Of a stretch of DNA of 64,000 bases, positions 47,700 through 59,911 are shown in pieces (within the stretch, counting starts at the first letter, position 1; every line of letters starts with the position of its first letter). Below the pieces are notes generated by a model that did not search any database, was not told the DNA's origin, and worked only from the letters and a program-made list of their open reading frames with translations. Both the position numbers and the translations under genes were made by a program. The stretch lies in the NCBI GenBank assembly GCA_933207985.1, contig OW240916.1, positions 83,714,997 through 83,778,996 of the forward strand. The letters are read 5' to 3'. Source of the DNA: Pelobates cultripes. Lineage: Eukaryota > Chordata > Amphibia > Anura > Pelobatidae.

Positions 47700-49003
47700 A
47701 TGGATGGAAGGCTGAGCCACTACACCACTAGGTAATATACAAATCCTAGTCTATTGGGCAGCCATCGGATGCCTTTAGCCTGATGTCAGACATCCAATAT
47801 GCACAAAATTGATTTTGGCCAGCTTGGAACTCTAAACCTCTGGCATCAGAGGAGTTAAACTTTATAAGTTTTAAAGTGAAATGCTGCACATACAGACTCC
47901 AGGCACGTAATAAAGCAGTAATTCCAAACCCCATAATTATGCTTCTCCTTCCTGTACAAGACAGTGCGTAGCATGTACACACATAGCATGAGTACACCAT
48001 GTTACTTGCAGGAACTCTCTCATATCTGTCATTCAGGAGTATATACACCCAGGAATATATTCATTCTTGAGAAACAGTTGAATGAAGCTATGTGGCAAAC
48101 TAACAGAAGTCTGGGACAACAGATATAACAATATATATATATATATTCGAATTATATTTATATATATATATATATATATATACATTTTTCTAAGCAAACA
48201 CAAAGTTATACTTCAGGGCAGTTACTACAATCAGTAGTTACTGATATTAGTCCCTCTCTTGATAAGAGGAGAGGTGGAAACAGAACCAAGTTGTTACTGT
48301 CTCCCCAGCTACACTACCAAAATAGAGTTCACTTATCTGAGAGAGCTGAAATAATCTTGAGGCATCCTCAAATAGCGCGCGCTGCCTGGGAGGTTCACCC
48401 ACACTAATCACTAATCTCGGGTATACATCATACGTATATCCCAGCACTATCCTGAAATTAGGGGATGCAGTAAAGAACATTGCTATTCAAACCATGCATT
48501 ACGGTGATTAAATGGATAATGTCATCCCTTGTGCAGCCCATTGTATAAAAACATGATCTCTTTGTTGAAGCGGGCAGATCATGTAATGTATATGTATATG
48601 TTACTTTTAGAAATCTTTGTTTGTAATTGTTTCTAGTACAATGTTACTTCCTATTTCATATGTGTGTAGCACCACCAGAACTTTATGAAACACTTGATAC
48701 AGATAAGGAAGAGAGGGGACATGTGTCTACTATATCCTCTTGTCTAGATTTTCCAACCTTTGTGTAGTCGAGGATTGTACAGTCACCTTTATGACCTGAA
48801 AGCTTGGGAGTTCAATCAGAAAGTTTATATACTTTTTATTTATTAGAAAGGAGATTTACATGATCTACATATTTTTCATTACAACAATTTAGAGACAATT
48901 TATCTATATATCATGCTTTGTAAATGATAAGTCCACCTCAATCAAGGCATGATTGCCAAAGGAAGGGTCATAATCAACTGACAGTATTTGATTGCTAAAT
49001 ACT
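47700..49003. other. Non-coding stretch with a TA microsatellite
   Basis: No gene or complete element is recognised. An alternating TA tract occupies about 48129-48182, broken by one TTCGAATTATATT interruption. Confidence 0.5.
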
Positions 49004-49017
49004 GCTGGGAATAGTAT

Positions 49018-50544
49018 ATTTTTTTCTGATAATCTTTATTTTGATTTATCAAAGATTCAACAGTAATATAGGTCAGCTGAAGATAAAAGATACATAAATG
49101 CATTTGTGTAACAGAAATCACATTGTGTTTACAGTACTGATTCTCAGTGTAGCTTTGTTTACGCCAAACCCGAGACTTGGTGGTGACATTGGGGAACTAG
49201 CGTTAGGTGTAGTGAACCAAGTCAGTAACCTCTGTGAGGGTAGTACAATAAATATATGAAGTTGTTCATGCCATCATTGAGTCTGTTGTTTGCCAAATAT
49301 GCAGAGGCATGTAATGTGCACAATCACGCACCAAGACATTCATAAAGTTATAAAAGAGGTGGAATAGAGGAAATGAAGAGAGAAGGAAGAGAGAAAGGGG
49401 AGAAAAAACAGGAGGAATGAGGGGATTGGGTCAAGGAAAGCTCTAACACTCAATCCCTTGGCACATCTCCTGACCTGAGGTTTGCATCTCTTTTAGAGAC
49501 AAATTCCAGCGAAGGGAACCAGGTTGTGGCACATTTGTCTGTGGTACCCGTAAGGCCGCGGTCATGGACTCCACTTTATGTATTTACTCTACCCTAGCTA
49601 TCCATTGCTGGATAGATAGGGTAGGCTCCCCGTCTGTTTCTACATGGTGGGGTCAGGGTTTTGGCTGCATATAAAAGATGTCTAGTGAGTGATTTTTTAT
49701 ATGTCGCCAGGGACATATTGGTGTGGTATAATGGCATGGTAAGTGACTAAAGCAATAGGTCCGAGTCCACGATTGCACAAATTCTGGAATGTATCATCTT
49801 CCAAAAGGGTTAGGCATTCCCACCAGATGTGCATCATAGTTCTCAGGTCCACTACACATCTTCCGCAATCCCCAGATATCTCACTATTTATTTTGTGTAG
49901 TATGTTTCGGGTTCTGTACCAACATGTCAGGATTTTGTAGCACGTTTTTAGAACCAATAGAGCATTTGTGTGTTAAGGTGTAAATTTTGTCCCAGTCCTG
50001 GTCTGTTAGGGTCACTCCTGTCTCTTTCTCCCTTCTAGTTATACATTTGGGAGGTATTTTACTTCTGCATGTGAACAGCATCATGTAGAGCATTGAAACT
50101 CTCTTAGTGAGGTGTGCTCTGGATGTGCAAATCGACTCAAACTGTGTGATGTCTCTGTGTAAAAGGGTCTTAGTTTGATTGAGGAGTAATAATTTTGCAG
50201 TTGAAAAAAATGGCAGCGGTCTAATCTACTGGGCACCCCTTCTGGATGTGTGTCAGTTAGGGGCTTCTACTGTCCCGCTGCACACCAGTCTCTAATACAG
50301 GTCCTAAAATTTGTAAATCCTTAAGGTCTCGCGTGCGTGAGACCTCCAGCCACCTCTGGATTAAACAATATTGGTGTCAATGGGTTGGGGTTAGTGGTTA
50401 GCTGAGGTGGGAATTGGTGTTTATCAGAGGGCTGTCAGTCTTCATTTGACTGAATGTGAGTTAGCCCAATCAAAGCTGTGAGGAGATTCTGCTCTATTTC
50501 TTGTGCTATCCAAAATGTTTGGAAAGAGCGGACATGAATGCATG
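49018..50544 (-). mobile_element. 5'-truncated L1 with 14-bp target duplication
   Basis: GCTGGGAATAGTAT occurs at 49004-49017 and 50545-50558, flanking the insertion. On the minus strand it contains a decayed ORF2 C-terminus, a long 3' UTR, AATAAAG and a short A tail at about 49019-49026. It is a typical incompletely reverse-transcribed copy. Confidence 0.85.
49690..50140 (-). pseudogene. L1 ORF2 C-terminal fragment
   Basis: The minus strand reads TGVTLTDQDWDKIYTLTHKC and, after a frameshift, KTCYKILTCWYRTRNILHKI then CGRCVVDLRTMMHIWWECLT. This is the conserved L1 pattern of K-L-RWY-TP followed by the Cys-x2-Cys...His-x3-4-Trp/Cys motif. Frameshifts and stops make it noncoding. Confidence 0.75.
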
Positions 50545-50701
50545 GCTGGGAATAGTATTCATGCACAACTCCACACAAGGACACATTCAATGTCTCCAAG
50601 AATGCAAGAATATGTTGATCTGTTATTTTTATCAGGGCCACAAGCAGAAGTATAAATATCTTTGTTGCCTCTCACCCCTTTCTTTGGAACTTAAATGGAC
50701 T

Positions 50702-51041
50702 TTAAGCAACTAAACAAATATAGCTTAATGAAGTGGTTTAGGTGTAAAGATTATACCCCTCAAGTCGGGCAGACTTTCCAATGCAGATCAATGAGATGTC
50801 TTTGTGAGGCAGGTGTTCTGAACAATTACTGGCTTTTGAGTTTAGCTCCACTGAACTAACCAAATCAGGAAATAACAGGGCTGGTTGCCTGATTGACAGG
50901 TGGGGGGAGTAACAAAGTTCATTTTTAAAAGTACCCGTTTACATTGAAATCTGCACTTTTTGTAAAATTAAAAAAGAGGACACACGTTTAAAAATATTTC
51001 AACAAGCTAAAGTGTTATAGGTGTTTAGAGTGCCCCTTTAA
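50702..51041. mobile_element. Degenerate TTAA-type MITE
   Basis: TTAAGCAACTAAACAAATATAG at the left and GTTTAGAGTGCCCCTTTAA at the right, TTAA at both limits. It includes AGCTTAATGAAGTGGTTTAGG, part of the family palindrome. Confidence 0.55.
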
Positions 51042-51408
51042 AATGTTTGACTTTAAAAGGTGTTCACATTTGTTGCCATCATGCACAGCATGAAAACGCA
51101 GAATACTGTTAATGCTTCCCTATAAGCACTGGATTGGACCAGAGATCATTAATCTTGATGATGATCATGTGAAAAGCAGCTTAAGAGAGGAATCTGTTCT
51201 GCCACTTGATTACAGATAACTTTAAATGTTTGGGTTGTTTTTTAATTTTGTATTAATTTTTATATTAAAAAAGGAATGGCCTGAATCTAACGTTAAAAAA
51301 AAAACCTCTAAGCTTAAAAATAAAAAAGGGACACTCTCGACATAATCACTTCTTCACAATTAAATCTCATTACATCAATTCTTTTATTTGTACTGTTAGA
51401 CTGTTGCT

Positions 51409-51674
51409 TTAAAGGACACTCTAGCTAACATAATTATTTCATCTCATGAAAAAGTGGTTATGGTGTGTGGGGTCCATCGGCGCTGTCCCACTATTCAGTG
51501 TTAAAGAAACACTCCTGGCACCATAACCACTACAAAGAGCTTAACATGGTTTAACATTAAGCCTTCTGTAAAGAAGGTTTAAAACATTTTAACATTAAAC
51601 AGTAGGATCGTGCCAGCAGCACCCAGGCACTTCAATGAAATTAACTGGTTGTTATTTCTGGAGTGTCCCTTTAA
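51409..51674. mobile_element. TTAA-flanked MITE
   Basis: TTAAAGGACACTCTAGC and GGAGTGTCCCTTTAA are inverse ends with TTAA at 51409-51412 and 51671-51674. A second MITE-like end (AAAGAAACACTCCTGGCACC) inside suggests a nested or rearranged copy. Confidence 0.65.
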
Positions 51675-51699
51675 AGCAATAATGTTTCAAAAAGAAAGC

Positions 51700-52199
51700 T
51701 TAAAGGACCACTCTAGGCACCCAGACCACTTCAGCTTAATGAAGTGGTCTGGGTGCCAGGTCCTTCTAGGGTTAACCCATTTTTTATAAACATAGCAGTT
51801 TCAGAGAAACTGCTATGTTTATGAATGGGTTAAGCCTTCCCCCTAATCCTCTAGTGGCTGTCTCATTGACAGCCACTAGAGGCGCTTGCGTGCTTCTCAC
51901 TGTGATTTTCACAGTGAGAGCACGCAGCGTCCATAGGAAAGCATTGATAATGCTTTCCTATGCGACCGGCTGAATGCGCGCGCAGCTCTTGCCGCGCGTG
52001 CGCATTCAGCCGACGGGGAGGAGAGGAGGAGGATCAGAGGAGGAGAGCTCCCCGCCCAGCGCTGGAAAAAGGTAAGTTTTTACCACTTTCCCCCTTCCAG
52101 AGCCGGGCGGGAGGGGGACCCTGAGGGTGGGGGCACCCTCAGGGCACTATAGTGCCAGGAAAACGAGTATGTTTTCCTAGCACTATAGTGGTCCTTTAA
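51700..52199. mobile_element. TTAA-flanked MITE built as a chain of hairpins
   Basis: TTAAAGGACCACTCTAG at the left and CTATAGTGGTCCTTTAA at the right, TTAA at 51700-51703 and 52196-52199. About eight separate palindromes follow one another: a CCCAGACCACTTC stem near 51720, CATAGCAGTTTC near 51790, CTAGTGGCTGTC near 51850, TCTCACTGTGA near 51895, AGGAAAGCATT near 51935, CGGCTGAATGCGC near 51967, CCCTGAGGGTG near 52118, and CACTATAGTGC near 52145. No coding. Parts of it recur at 45969-46107 and about 53770-54135. Confidence 0.88.
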
Positions 52200-54642
52200 A
52201 TAATTATGTCAGACACCATAAAGTGAGAAGAAAAGGAGGAAACCACCACTCAGATGGGTCCTTTCTGCTGCCATGAGTCTATGTTTAGGGTGGGACGTAA
52301 TGACACTCTCACATTTCTTAGTACTTTACTCTTTTGACCTCTGTCTAAAATTAGGAACTAGCTACTAGAAGATATAAACATTCAACCAAACACCTAACTA
52401 AGGGAACCGTAAGCAGCTTCCCCAACAGGATATTGGATTATGTTTACACTTTGACAACTGTTGGATTGTGCAGAGCTCCGTGATGCCTTCTAGTCTTTTT
52501 AAAAGAAAAAAGAAAGAAAGAAAAATTCAGTGATTTAATATTACCAATCAAAAGCAAAATACCATTTGAAAGTTTTAATGTGTTTCTCTAATTAGATGGC
52601 CCTATATAACATAAGGTGCACTGTCATATTACTGGATAAGCAAATGCTATCCGTGCTATCCTGCATAATGTACTATTGCTTTAAAATGTAGCCTGTTGGT
52701 TTTAAAGAATGGCTGGGACACACTTATTCCATAAATGTACCCAATGATCTAACAGGCTCAGTCTCAGCTTGCTAAATCCATCACAATTATGAAATTAGCT
52801 GTACAACAAGATGATAAGGGATTATATTCAGCTATAATTAGCTTGCATAGATTTTTATATTAGGGTTTTCATAAATGAAAACTGCCATCTAGTGCTGGGC
52901 TACATATCCCACAAACCTTTGCGATACACGCTCAGCTCTCCTATCGACAAAAAAGGATCAGCTCAGAGAATCCCACAAGTTACTTCCTCGTGACCCCTAC
53001 CAACAGAGATCCCTGGGAGCATATCTTCCAATAGAGGCCTCGAGTTAATATTTTATAGATTTAATAGAGGCCAGCGCTTTTTTAAAATGATTTAATATTG
53101 GATAAACTTCTCAATTAACCTAATCTTTTGAAAAATATTTATTTTTGATATATTGAATTTTTTTATATACAACATTTAAATATATATGATTTAAAAGTTT
53201 GCCTAAAAATATTAGATCATTTGAAAGTTTTTCCAAACTGTTAAAGGTCATAGCAAGGTATGAAATAGGAGGGTTTTGGAGATAAGCCGGTATCAAACTG
53301 CTGTTTAAGCTCATAGGCCAAGCACATCAAAAGGTTTGGTTGTCCACAGTATATGTAACAGACAATCAAGGCACCAGAACCTCTACAGCTGAATGTAGTG
53401 GGTCTGCGCCAAAGAGACTGTCCCTGTAGGCTGAACAGTTAAATGCTGCCTTTTTCTTAGACAAGCCAGTGTTTACATTGCTGCCTAACACCACATCTAG
53501 TGGCTGTGAGTGACTTCCTGGATGTGGTGCTGCATAGATTGCATGACTAACATTCAGCGTCTGCACACTCTACATTGAGATATGATGAACGTGATTGCTG
53601 TGCATGAGCAATAGCCTACCAAAAATTGGTTTAGCTGAGGTCATCAGTATTGATGAGCTCAGCCAGTGGAAACATGGAGAGCATGGCAAGATCAGCGTGC
53701 CAGAGAATTATATGTAAGTAAATCACTATATTTATTGGCCACAGGGGGGTCCAATAATCTAAATGGTTAGTAAAAAGAGACCCTTTAGGCATCTAGACCA
53801 CTTCATCTCAATGAAGTAGTCTGTGTAGAGTGTACCTGTTCCCTTAACCCCAAGTTTTAGAGAAATTGCAATGTTTATATTGCAGGGTTAAGATTGCTTC
53901 TAGTGGTTGTCTAGTAGACAGCCACTAGAGGTGTGTCCTGCAGTTCCACAGAGTTTAACAATGTGAAATGACCCTGGATGTCCTCACCCTGGAGGTCCTC
54001 ACAGTGCTGAGGGACCTTGGTGCTGGAATCAGGTGTTTAAAGGGTTATTTAACCCTTTACATGGCTTGGGGCAGAGGGTCACTACAGTGTTAGGAATACA
54101 GCTTTGCATTCCTAACACTATAGTGTTCCTTTATTAAAAGTGGGCACTTTATTATCTTTTATTATTTTGAAAGGTTTTAGCAAATTTGATTATGCATATT
54201 TTTTTTAAATGCATTATCTATGGAATGCATTAAAAATGTGGGTACATTCCTCCCTTGAGCTACATTCCAGTTTACAGATAACTTAATAATATATAACATA
54301 TTATTTAAAAAAACAAAAAACAAAAAACTTATTTAGTTAGTCCTTATGTTTTCATGAATTGGAATAGTCAAATAAAGAGACCTATACTATTTCCTTTGTT
54401 TATTGCACTTTCCACAGGGTCCAGGAAGTGACTAACAATATGGCATACCTTCCAAGTTGTCACTATTTTAGATTCAAATCGCTCTGCCACTCTCCTTTAT
54501 TCTAATGTCTCTCTTTTCTTGGACTCATTATGGTGGTGTGTCTGAGTATGACAGAGCTCCACGGCAATAACACTCACAGTCACGTGTCTTTAAACGACAA
54601 TAAATGTATGTAGAAATCAGTCTGCTCATATAAGATACATTG
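52200..54642. other. Intergenic / upstream of CERS1 exons, repeat remnants
   Basis: No exon is recognised on either strand. About 53770-54135 is a decayed relative of the 51700-52199 MITE (GACCACTTCATCTC...; GACAGCCACTAGAGG; CACTATAGTGTTCC). The rest is AT-rich. Confidence 0.45.
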
Positions 54643-55885
54643 TAGGCATGTGCATGGGAAAAATTTTCAGTTCGGTTCGGCATTCCAAAATTCATGACTT
54701 CGGCAATTCAGCACTTCGGCAACTTCGGCACTTCGACACTTCGGAAATTCGGTCATTTCGGAACTTCTGGACCTCGGCAATTCCGCACTTCGGAATTTCG
54801 GAACGTATCTTGCAGCCCATTGGTAGATAACTCCCTAATTCCCACGGTATTAGGGAGTTATCTACCAAAAGGCTGAAAGACCTAAATTGGTCTTTCAGCC
54901 AAATTTACTAATACTAAGTAAAAATTACTTAGTATTAGTAAATTGTCTATTAAACAGTGAGCAGCCAGGGGCCCTAAAGTAAAATAATGGGGGGGACATA
55001 TTGTCCTCCCCCCGGCTCCCACCCCCCAGCCCCCACCCACCGCTCAGGGGTGGGGGCCAGGGGTGAGGACATTGGGTTCCCCCCCTAATTAGTATTTAGG
55101 GCCCCCACCCACCGCTGGGGGTCAGGGGGGAGGACATTAGGTCCCCCCCCATTACTTTACTTTAGGGCCCCCACCTGCCGCTCATGGGTGGGGGCCGGGG
55201 GAGGACAATAGGTCCCCCCCTTATTTTACTTTAGGGTACAATAGGGTCCCCCCTTCAGGTTAGGAGGGGGATGTTTTTTTTTTGTTTGTTTTGTTTTTTA
55301 CAGTTTAATGTTTAATAGACATGCCCCTACTCGCGGTTTTGCGAGTAGGGGCATAATTTACTAATACTAAGTAATCTTTACTTAGTATTAGTAAATTTGT
55401 CTGAAAGACCAATTCAGGTCTTTCAGCCTTTTAGTAGATAGCTCCCTAATACCGTGGGAATTAGGGAGTTATCTACTTATTCATTCCTGTCAATACACTG
55501 ACTGGCCAAGTAACTTACATTTTATATGAATGCATGTTACTTGATTGTTGTAAGTGTTGCAAATGCTTACAGCTGAATCCTGGCTATGTTTGTATACTTT
55601 TTATTTAAAATTGTATACAGTGTAACATTCTTCTTCTTCCAGTGGGTTAATATATTAGTACTTAGGCAATACTGTGCGTCGGCAATTCGGCACTTTGGAA
55701 CTTCGGCACTTCAGCACTTCGGAACTTCAGCACGTAGACACTTCAGAAATTCGGTAATTTCGGAAATTCGGGACCTCGGTAATTCGGCACTTCGGCTATT
55801 CGGACATTCGGAAGTACCCGAATGTCCGAATTGCCCGAAATTCGTCCAAATTCATATTCGGCCCGAAACGAATTGCACATGTCTA
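54643..55885. mobile_element. Palindromic hAT-type element, copy 2, perfect 8-bp duplication
   Basis: It starts TAGGCATGTGC and ends GCACATGTCTA, flanked by exact ATACATTG repeats at 54635-54642 and 55886-55893. Each terminal region is rich in TTCGGCACTTCGG-type short repeats. Inward lie perfect hairpins: GGTAGATAACTCCCTAAT, GGCTGAAAGACC, TTTACTAATACTAAGTAA, and CCCTACTCGC near 55325. The GC-rich core (about 54965-55250) has diverged units like the minisatellite of copy 1. No transposase. Confidence 0.88.
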
Positions 55886-56001
55886 ATACATTGTTCATGT
55901 TCTAAATTACATGTTAGCTGCATAAATTGTTATTACTGAGTCGCCTAAACTATCTCACAACAGCCTCGCCCCTTGCCACCTCCCCACTCACACCCCTAAT
56001 A

Positions 56002-56150
56002 TTAAAGGGACACTATAGTCATCAAAACAACTTAATGAAGCTGTTTTTGGGTATAGCTCATGCTGTTCAATTCACTGCCATTTAGGAGTTTAATCACTTT
56101 TGTTTCTGTTCATGCAGCCCTAGCCACACATCCCCTGGCAGTGACTAACA
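56002..56150 (+). mobile_element. Left part of a TTAA-type MITE, cut by L1
   Basis: TTAAAGGGACACTATAG (from 56002) and AACAACTTAATGAAGCTG are family motifs. The sequence switches to L1 at about 56150; the other MITE half is not in the window. Confidence 0.6.
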
Positions 56151-56169
56151 AAATCAAAATATCTCAGAG

Positions 56170-56640
56170 GTAATTAAAGAGATATCTACTCTCAATACTA
56201 AACTCCTTGAACAAAATCAGGAGTTTGAAAAGATGAGATCAGAGATCTCGCTGTTGCAAACACAGAATATTATCCTAAAAAATCAGGTTAAAGAAATGGA
56301 TGATAAATTAATTGAATTTGAAGATAGATCCCGCAGAAATAATGTAAGACTTAAAGGTGTCTCTGAAGATATTAAACAAGAAAGTCTTATGTTATGGAAT
56401 TTATGTCTCAAAATGTTAATCCTTCATTTCTAATGCCTTCCCCAATAGAGAGATGTCATAGAGTCTTTAGATCTAGAGAAACAGAGAATCCAACTCCTAG
56501 GGATGTAATGATAATATTTCTAAACTCCTCAGTAAAAGATGACCTAATGAAACAAATGAGACTTAACCCAAACTCAAATAATTTCAGAACTTTCAGAACA
56601 GAAGGTGTTTTAAAGATATAGACCTACAATTGAGAGCTAA
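56170..56640 (+). pseudogene. L1 ORF1 fragment
   Basis: A coiled-coil segment (LLEQNQEFEKMRSEISLLQT) leads to LIEFEDRSRRNNVRLKGVSE, the L1 ORF1p coil/RRM junction. A frameshift near 56395 is followed by PSPIERCHRVFRSRET and RDVMIIFLNSSVKDDLMKQM. The frame ends at about 56621. Only a fragment of about 150 residues remains. Confidence 0.8.
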
Positions 56641-57920
56641 AAAATATCAGCTATAGATGGGGCTTTCCTACCAAATTGGTTTGTCATTAAAGACCCCACA
56701 GACGATCTTTCTAAACTGACGAATATTGGTCTAATTGATTGAGGTAAATAACTTTACATAAATAGGAAAATGGAATACAGGCCATGAAGGAGAGAGAAAA
56801 TAAAACAATGAGAAGATAGGAAAATATAGAAAATCTTTGGGAGACTTATAATATAGTAAAATTTCAACTTATCCTGGAAGCTAATACTCACGCAGTATTT
56901 AATAATTTATGATAGACACTGCTATTCACTAAATCCAAAAGTTTTTCTAAATTTCACAGGAAATTTAAAGGAAATTTTTAAATATATCAGTAATTGAATA
57001 ATTGTTATACTTCTAGATTAAATAAAACATAGCACTTGTCAAGGAAATAAGAATAGTATATTAAAAAAAATAAAAAGGAGGAATACTTCACAATTAAATC
57101 TATCAGTAAGTTAATTCGAAATAAACACTATTGCACAAATATATAGTTAGCCACAGCTGATTGAATACTGAATTAGAGGAACTACTCACTTATATTATCT
57201 AATATTGGCTATATAAATATCCACTTTAGATAATGGTGGGATACATACTCAAGTTTATTTGTTAACTTAATTAATATAAATATCTTCAAGAACCCCTCGG
57301 GTTATTCTCGAGGATGGTGCATCTCCCTACAGCGTTAAAACTATATAAATGTTTATTGTCTACACAAGGTTTCTCTCTCCTTATATTTTTTATAATTTTA
57401 TATTTACATATCAGCATAACTAAGGGGCCCTTATCGCAATTAGAAGTTGTTCCTTTTATGGTTTATTGAAATATTGGCTGGATTAATATCTAATTTCCTG
57501 GCCACAAATAGCCACCAGCAACTGCTTATCCCTGAGATACATTTTTTTGTTAATTTTTTTAAGGTTTTGTATGTGTAGACCTCTCAGGGTAACCATCTGC
57601 AAGTTATGTTGAAAGTTATTATTGAAATATTGGCTGGATTAATATCTAATTTCCTGGCCACAGATAGCCACCAGCAACTGCTTATCCCTAAGATAAAAAT
57701 TTTTGTTATTTTTTTTTTAAGGTTTTGTATGTGTAGACCTCTCAGGGTAACCATCTGCAAGTTACATGTCTCTTGTTATGGTGGTGTATTGCTGTTGTTT
57801 TATGTTATATTGTTGTTTCTGTAGTATGTGTAGGGTCATCCATTGAGAATGGGTATGGACGTGTCCATTTAAAAATTTTAGAACCACTTTCTAGAAAGAC
57901 ATTAGTTACCGAAAGTAATA
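56640..57920 (+). other. Decayed L1 inter-ORF region with tandem duplication
   Basis: Noncoding AT-rich sequence. A 156-bp unit is duplicated in tandem (57463-57606 and 57619-57764), both starting TTATTGAAATATTGGCTGG and ending CCATCTGCAAGTTA. Confidence 0.7.
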
Positions 57921-59378
57921 ATGTCAATTAAAATTGCATCTATAAATGCACAGGGTTTGAACTCTCCAGTTAAAAGAGGTCTTCTTTACAGAATGCTGCT
58001 AGAGGATAAGATAGACTTGTGTTTGGTACAAGAAACACATTGGAAAGAGAACGAGAAAAATCTTTGGAAATGCTCTAGATTCTCTTGTATTATGAACGCT
58101 AGCATGGAAAAGAAAAAGAAAAGAGGAGTTGCTATTATTTGTTCATCTAAACTCAAATTTTAACAAATTTACATAGAAAATTATCCACTAGGAAGGTTTT
58201 TAATCCTTGTTTGTAAACTGAATGATTTTATTTACACTTTGGCCAATTTATACACCCCTAATGTATTCTCACAAACATTTTATAGGAAACTTTTTAGGAA
58301 GATTGAAAGAGTTAAAAAAGGAATACTATTGATTGGAGGGGATTGGAATACCATCCAGGATGCAAAAATAGATAGAATATCTAGGGATCTTAACAAATTA
58401 GGCAATCCTTATAAGACTCGGTGTACATGGTTCCAAGATCTTCTAGCGGAATATAGGTTATTTGATATCTGGAGGGTACAGCATCCGAATGAAAAAGATT
58501 TTACTTTTCTATCTAAAATCCATCTAAGCTACTCTAGAATAGATTTTTTTCTAATGGATATGGTAAATCTGAGAAAGTTTGTAAGCTCTGAAATTGGTCC
58601 TATTGTTTGGTCAGATCATGCCCCCATTAGTGTAGTTTTGGAAAACAATCAAGAATATAATCATAAACTTCAGTGGCTTTTAGACAAAATGGAAATCATC
58701 TTGAAAATCTGAGAAAAGAATTTGTTAAGATAAATGATAACGGACAAGTATCTAGTGAGACTTTATTTCAATTGGGGGCAAGAACTAGGAAATCTAGAGG
58801 AGCAAACTTAGCAGACCTTTACATCCAACTTTCCAAACTCGAATTTAGTAATAAAGTAAATCCAAATATCCCAACTGTAACACAAATTAAAACACTTCAA
58901 CAACAAATAAAGACAATCTTAGAAGATAAAATTAAAAATACAATTATATCCCTGAATCAAAGTTGGTATAACAGTAACAACAGAGTAGGGAAGTCTATGT
59001 CCCAAAAATTTAAATCAGACAGAATAAGGCACTCAATAAAAAAAATCATAGATAGAGATAAAACTTGTCTATCCCCTCATAGTATTGGCAAGGCCTTTGC
59101 TAAATATTATACTTTGTTATACAACTTAAAAGAAAATGGTTTCTTTTAGAACGAATTAAAAAGTTTCCTTCATAAACTTAATCTTCCTCTTTAACTGCTT
59201 AAAGAATTTAGAAACACTATATTAAAATGGTCTAAACTTAAAATATCATGGCTTGGAAGAATAAACACTGTAAGAGCATACTTACTTCCAAAATTGGAAT
59301 ATCTTTTTCGCACAATTCCCCTTAGAGTCCCAAAAAAGATCCTTCAATTATTGCATTCTTTATTTGTATCTTACGTTT
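57921..59378 (+). pseudogene. L1 ORF2: endonuclease and RT pieces
   Basis: It begins MSIKIASINAQGLNSPVKRG, then LCLVQETHW, stop at 58161, GILLIGGDWNTIQDAKID, SYSRIDFFLMD and IGPIVWSDHAPISV, all APE-type endonuclease motifs. A frameshift near 58690 leads to the connector (KAFAKYYTLLYNLKENGFF, ending 59149). After a deletion of the whole RT palm it resumes LKISWLGRINTVRAYLLPKL and EYLFRTIPLRVPKKI, the thumb. It is broken and inactive. Confidence 0.85.
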
Positions 59379-59911
59379 TGTCAGGGTACCTGTAAATTAT
59401 GCCTCTGAGGAGGTCAGTCTCTCTTCATAGGGGCTCCCTCCCCAAGCATTTCGGCATTTTCCGGCCGTTTTCGCTCCGTCGCGCTAGCTCCTCCCCCTTT
59501 TATGACGCGACGGCTAGCGTCGACGTCATGACGTCATCATTTTCGTGAAGCGCTGGGAACCGCAATCCCGGACCTTTTGGGGGCGTGGTCTCAATTAAGG
59601 TGACAGGGTATTTAAGGGAAACGTTTACTACTGCTCATTGCCCTGTCGTGGTTCTAGCTTGCTAGTCACTCAGCGCGTTCTCTCTCTTTGTGTTTTCGGT
59701 TTTGACCTTGCTTTTACCTTGTCCTGCTGTTCTCTCCTCTCCTTTGACATGGCTTGTTCCTCGCTTACCTGTCCTCCGGCTCCCTCGACCTCGGCTTACT
59801 TTTTGACCATTCTTGTTTTGTCTATACGTTAGTCCGGCCATTCTAAGGTCCGGTATACGTACCTCCTTCTGTCCGCACTCTGCGTATTGGATCCCTGTCA
59901 CGATCCTGACA
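59379..59911 (+). mobile_element. 5' LTR of the chromovirus
   Basis: It begins TGTCAGGGTACC and ends GATCCTGACA; TGTCAGG/CCTGACA are exact inverse ends. A CpG-rich upstream part (59470-59560) precedes a TATTTAA box at 59609-59615; transcription is expected to start near 59640. Confidence 0.92.
59609..59649 (+). promoter_or_regulatory. LTR TATA box and predicted transcript 5' end
   Basis: TATTTAA at 59609 lies about 31 bp before G59640/C59641. The predicted first transcribed bases, CCCTGTCGT (59641-59649), are exactly complementary to the primer-binding site at 59914-59922. Start site is inferred. Confidence 0.65.

Larger units (their letters stand above)
56150..59378 (+). mobile_element. Decayed L1 LINE, cut by the chromovirus
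   Basis: It carries ORF1 and ORF2 remnants in order, AT-richer than the L1 at 18250 and with more stops. ORF2 is internally deleted between the RT N-terminal region and the thumb (about 59155-59190), and the element is interrupted at 59379 by the LTR retrotransposon. Its 3' end must lie beyond the window. Confidence 0.85.

Noticed and set aside
48129..48182. TA-rich tract as a possible regulatory or origin-like element
   Set aside because: Simple alternating microsatellite; nothing further supports a function.
48247..48480. 77-codon minus-strand frame, considered as a CERS1 5' exon
   Set aside because: Peptide has no similarity to the CERS1 N-terminus and no suitable phase or splice pattern.
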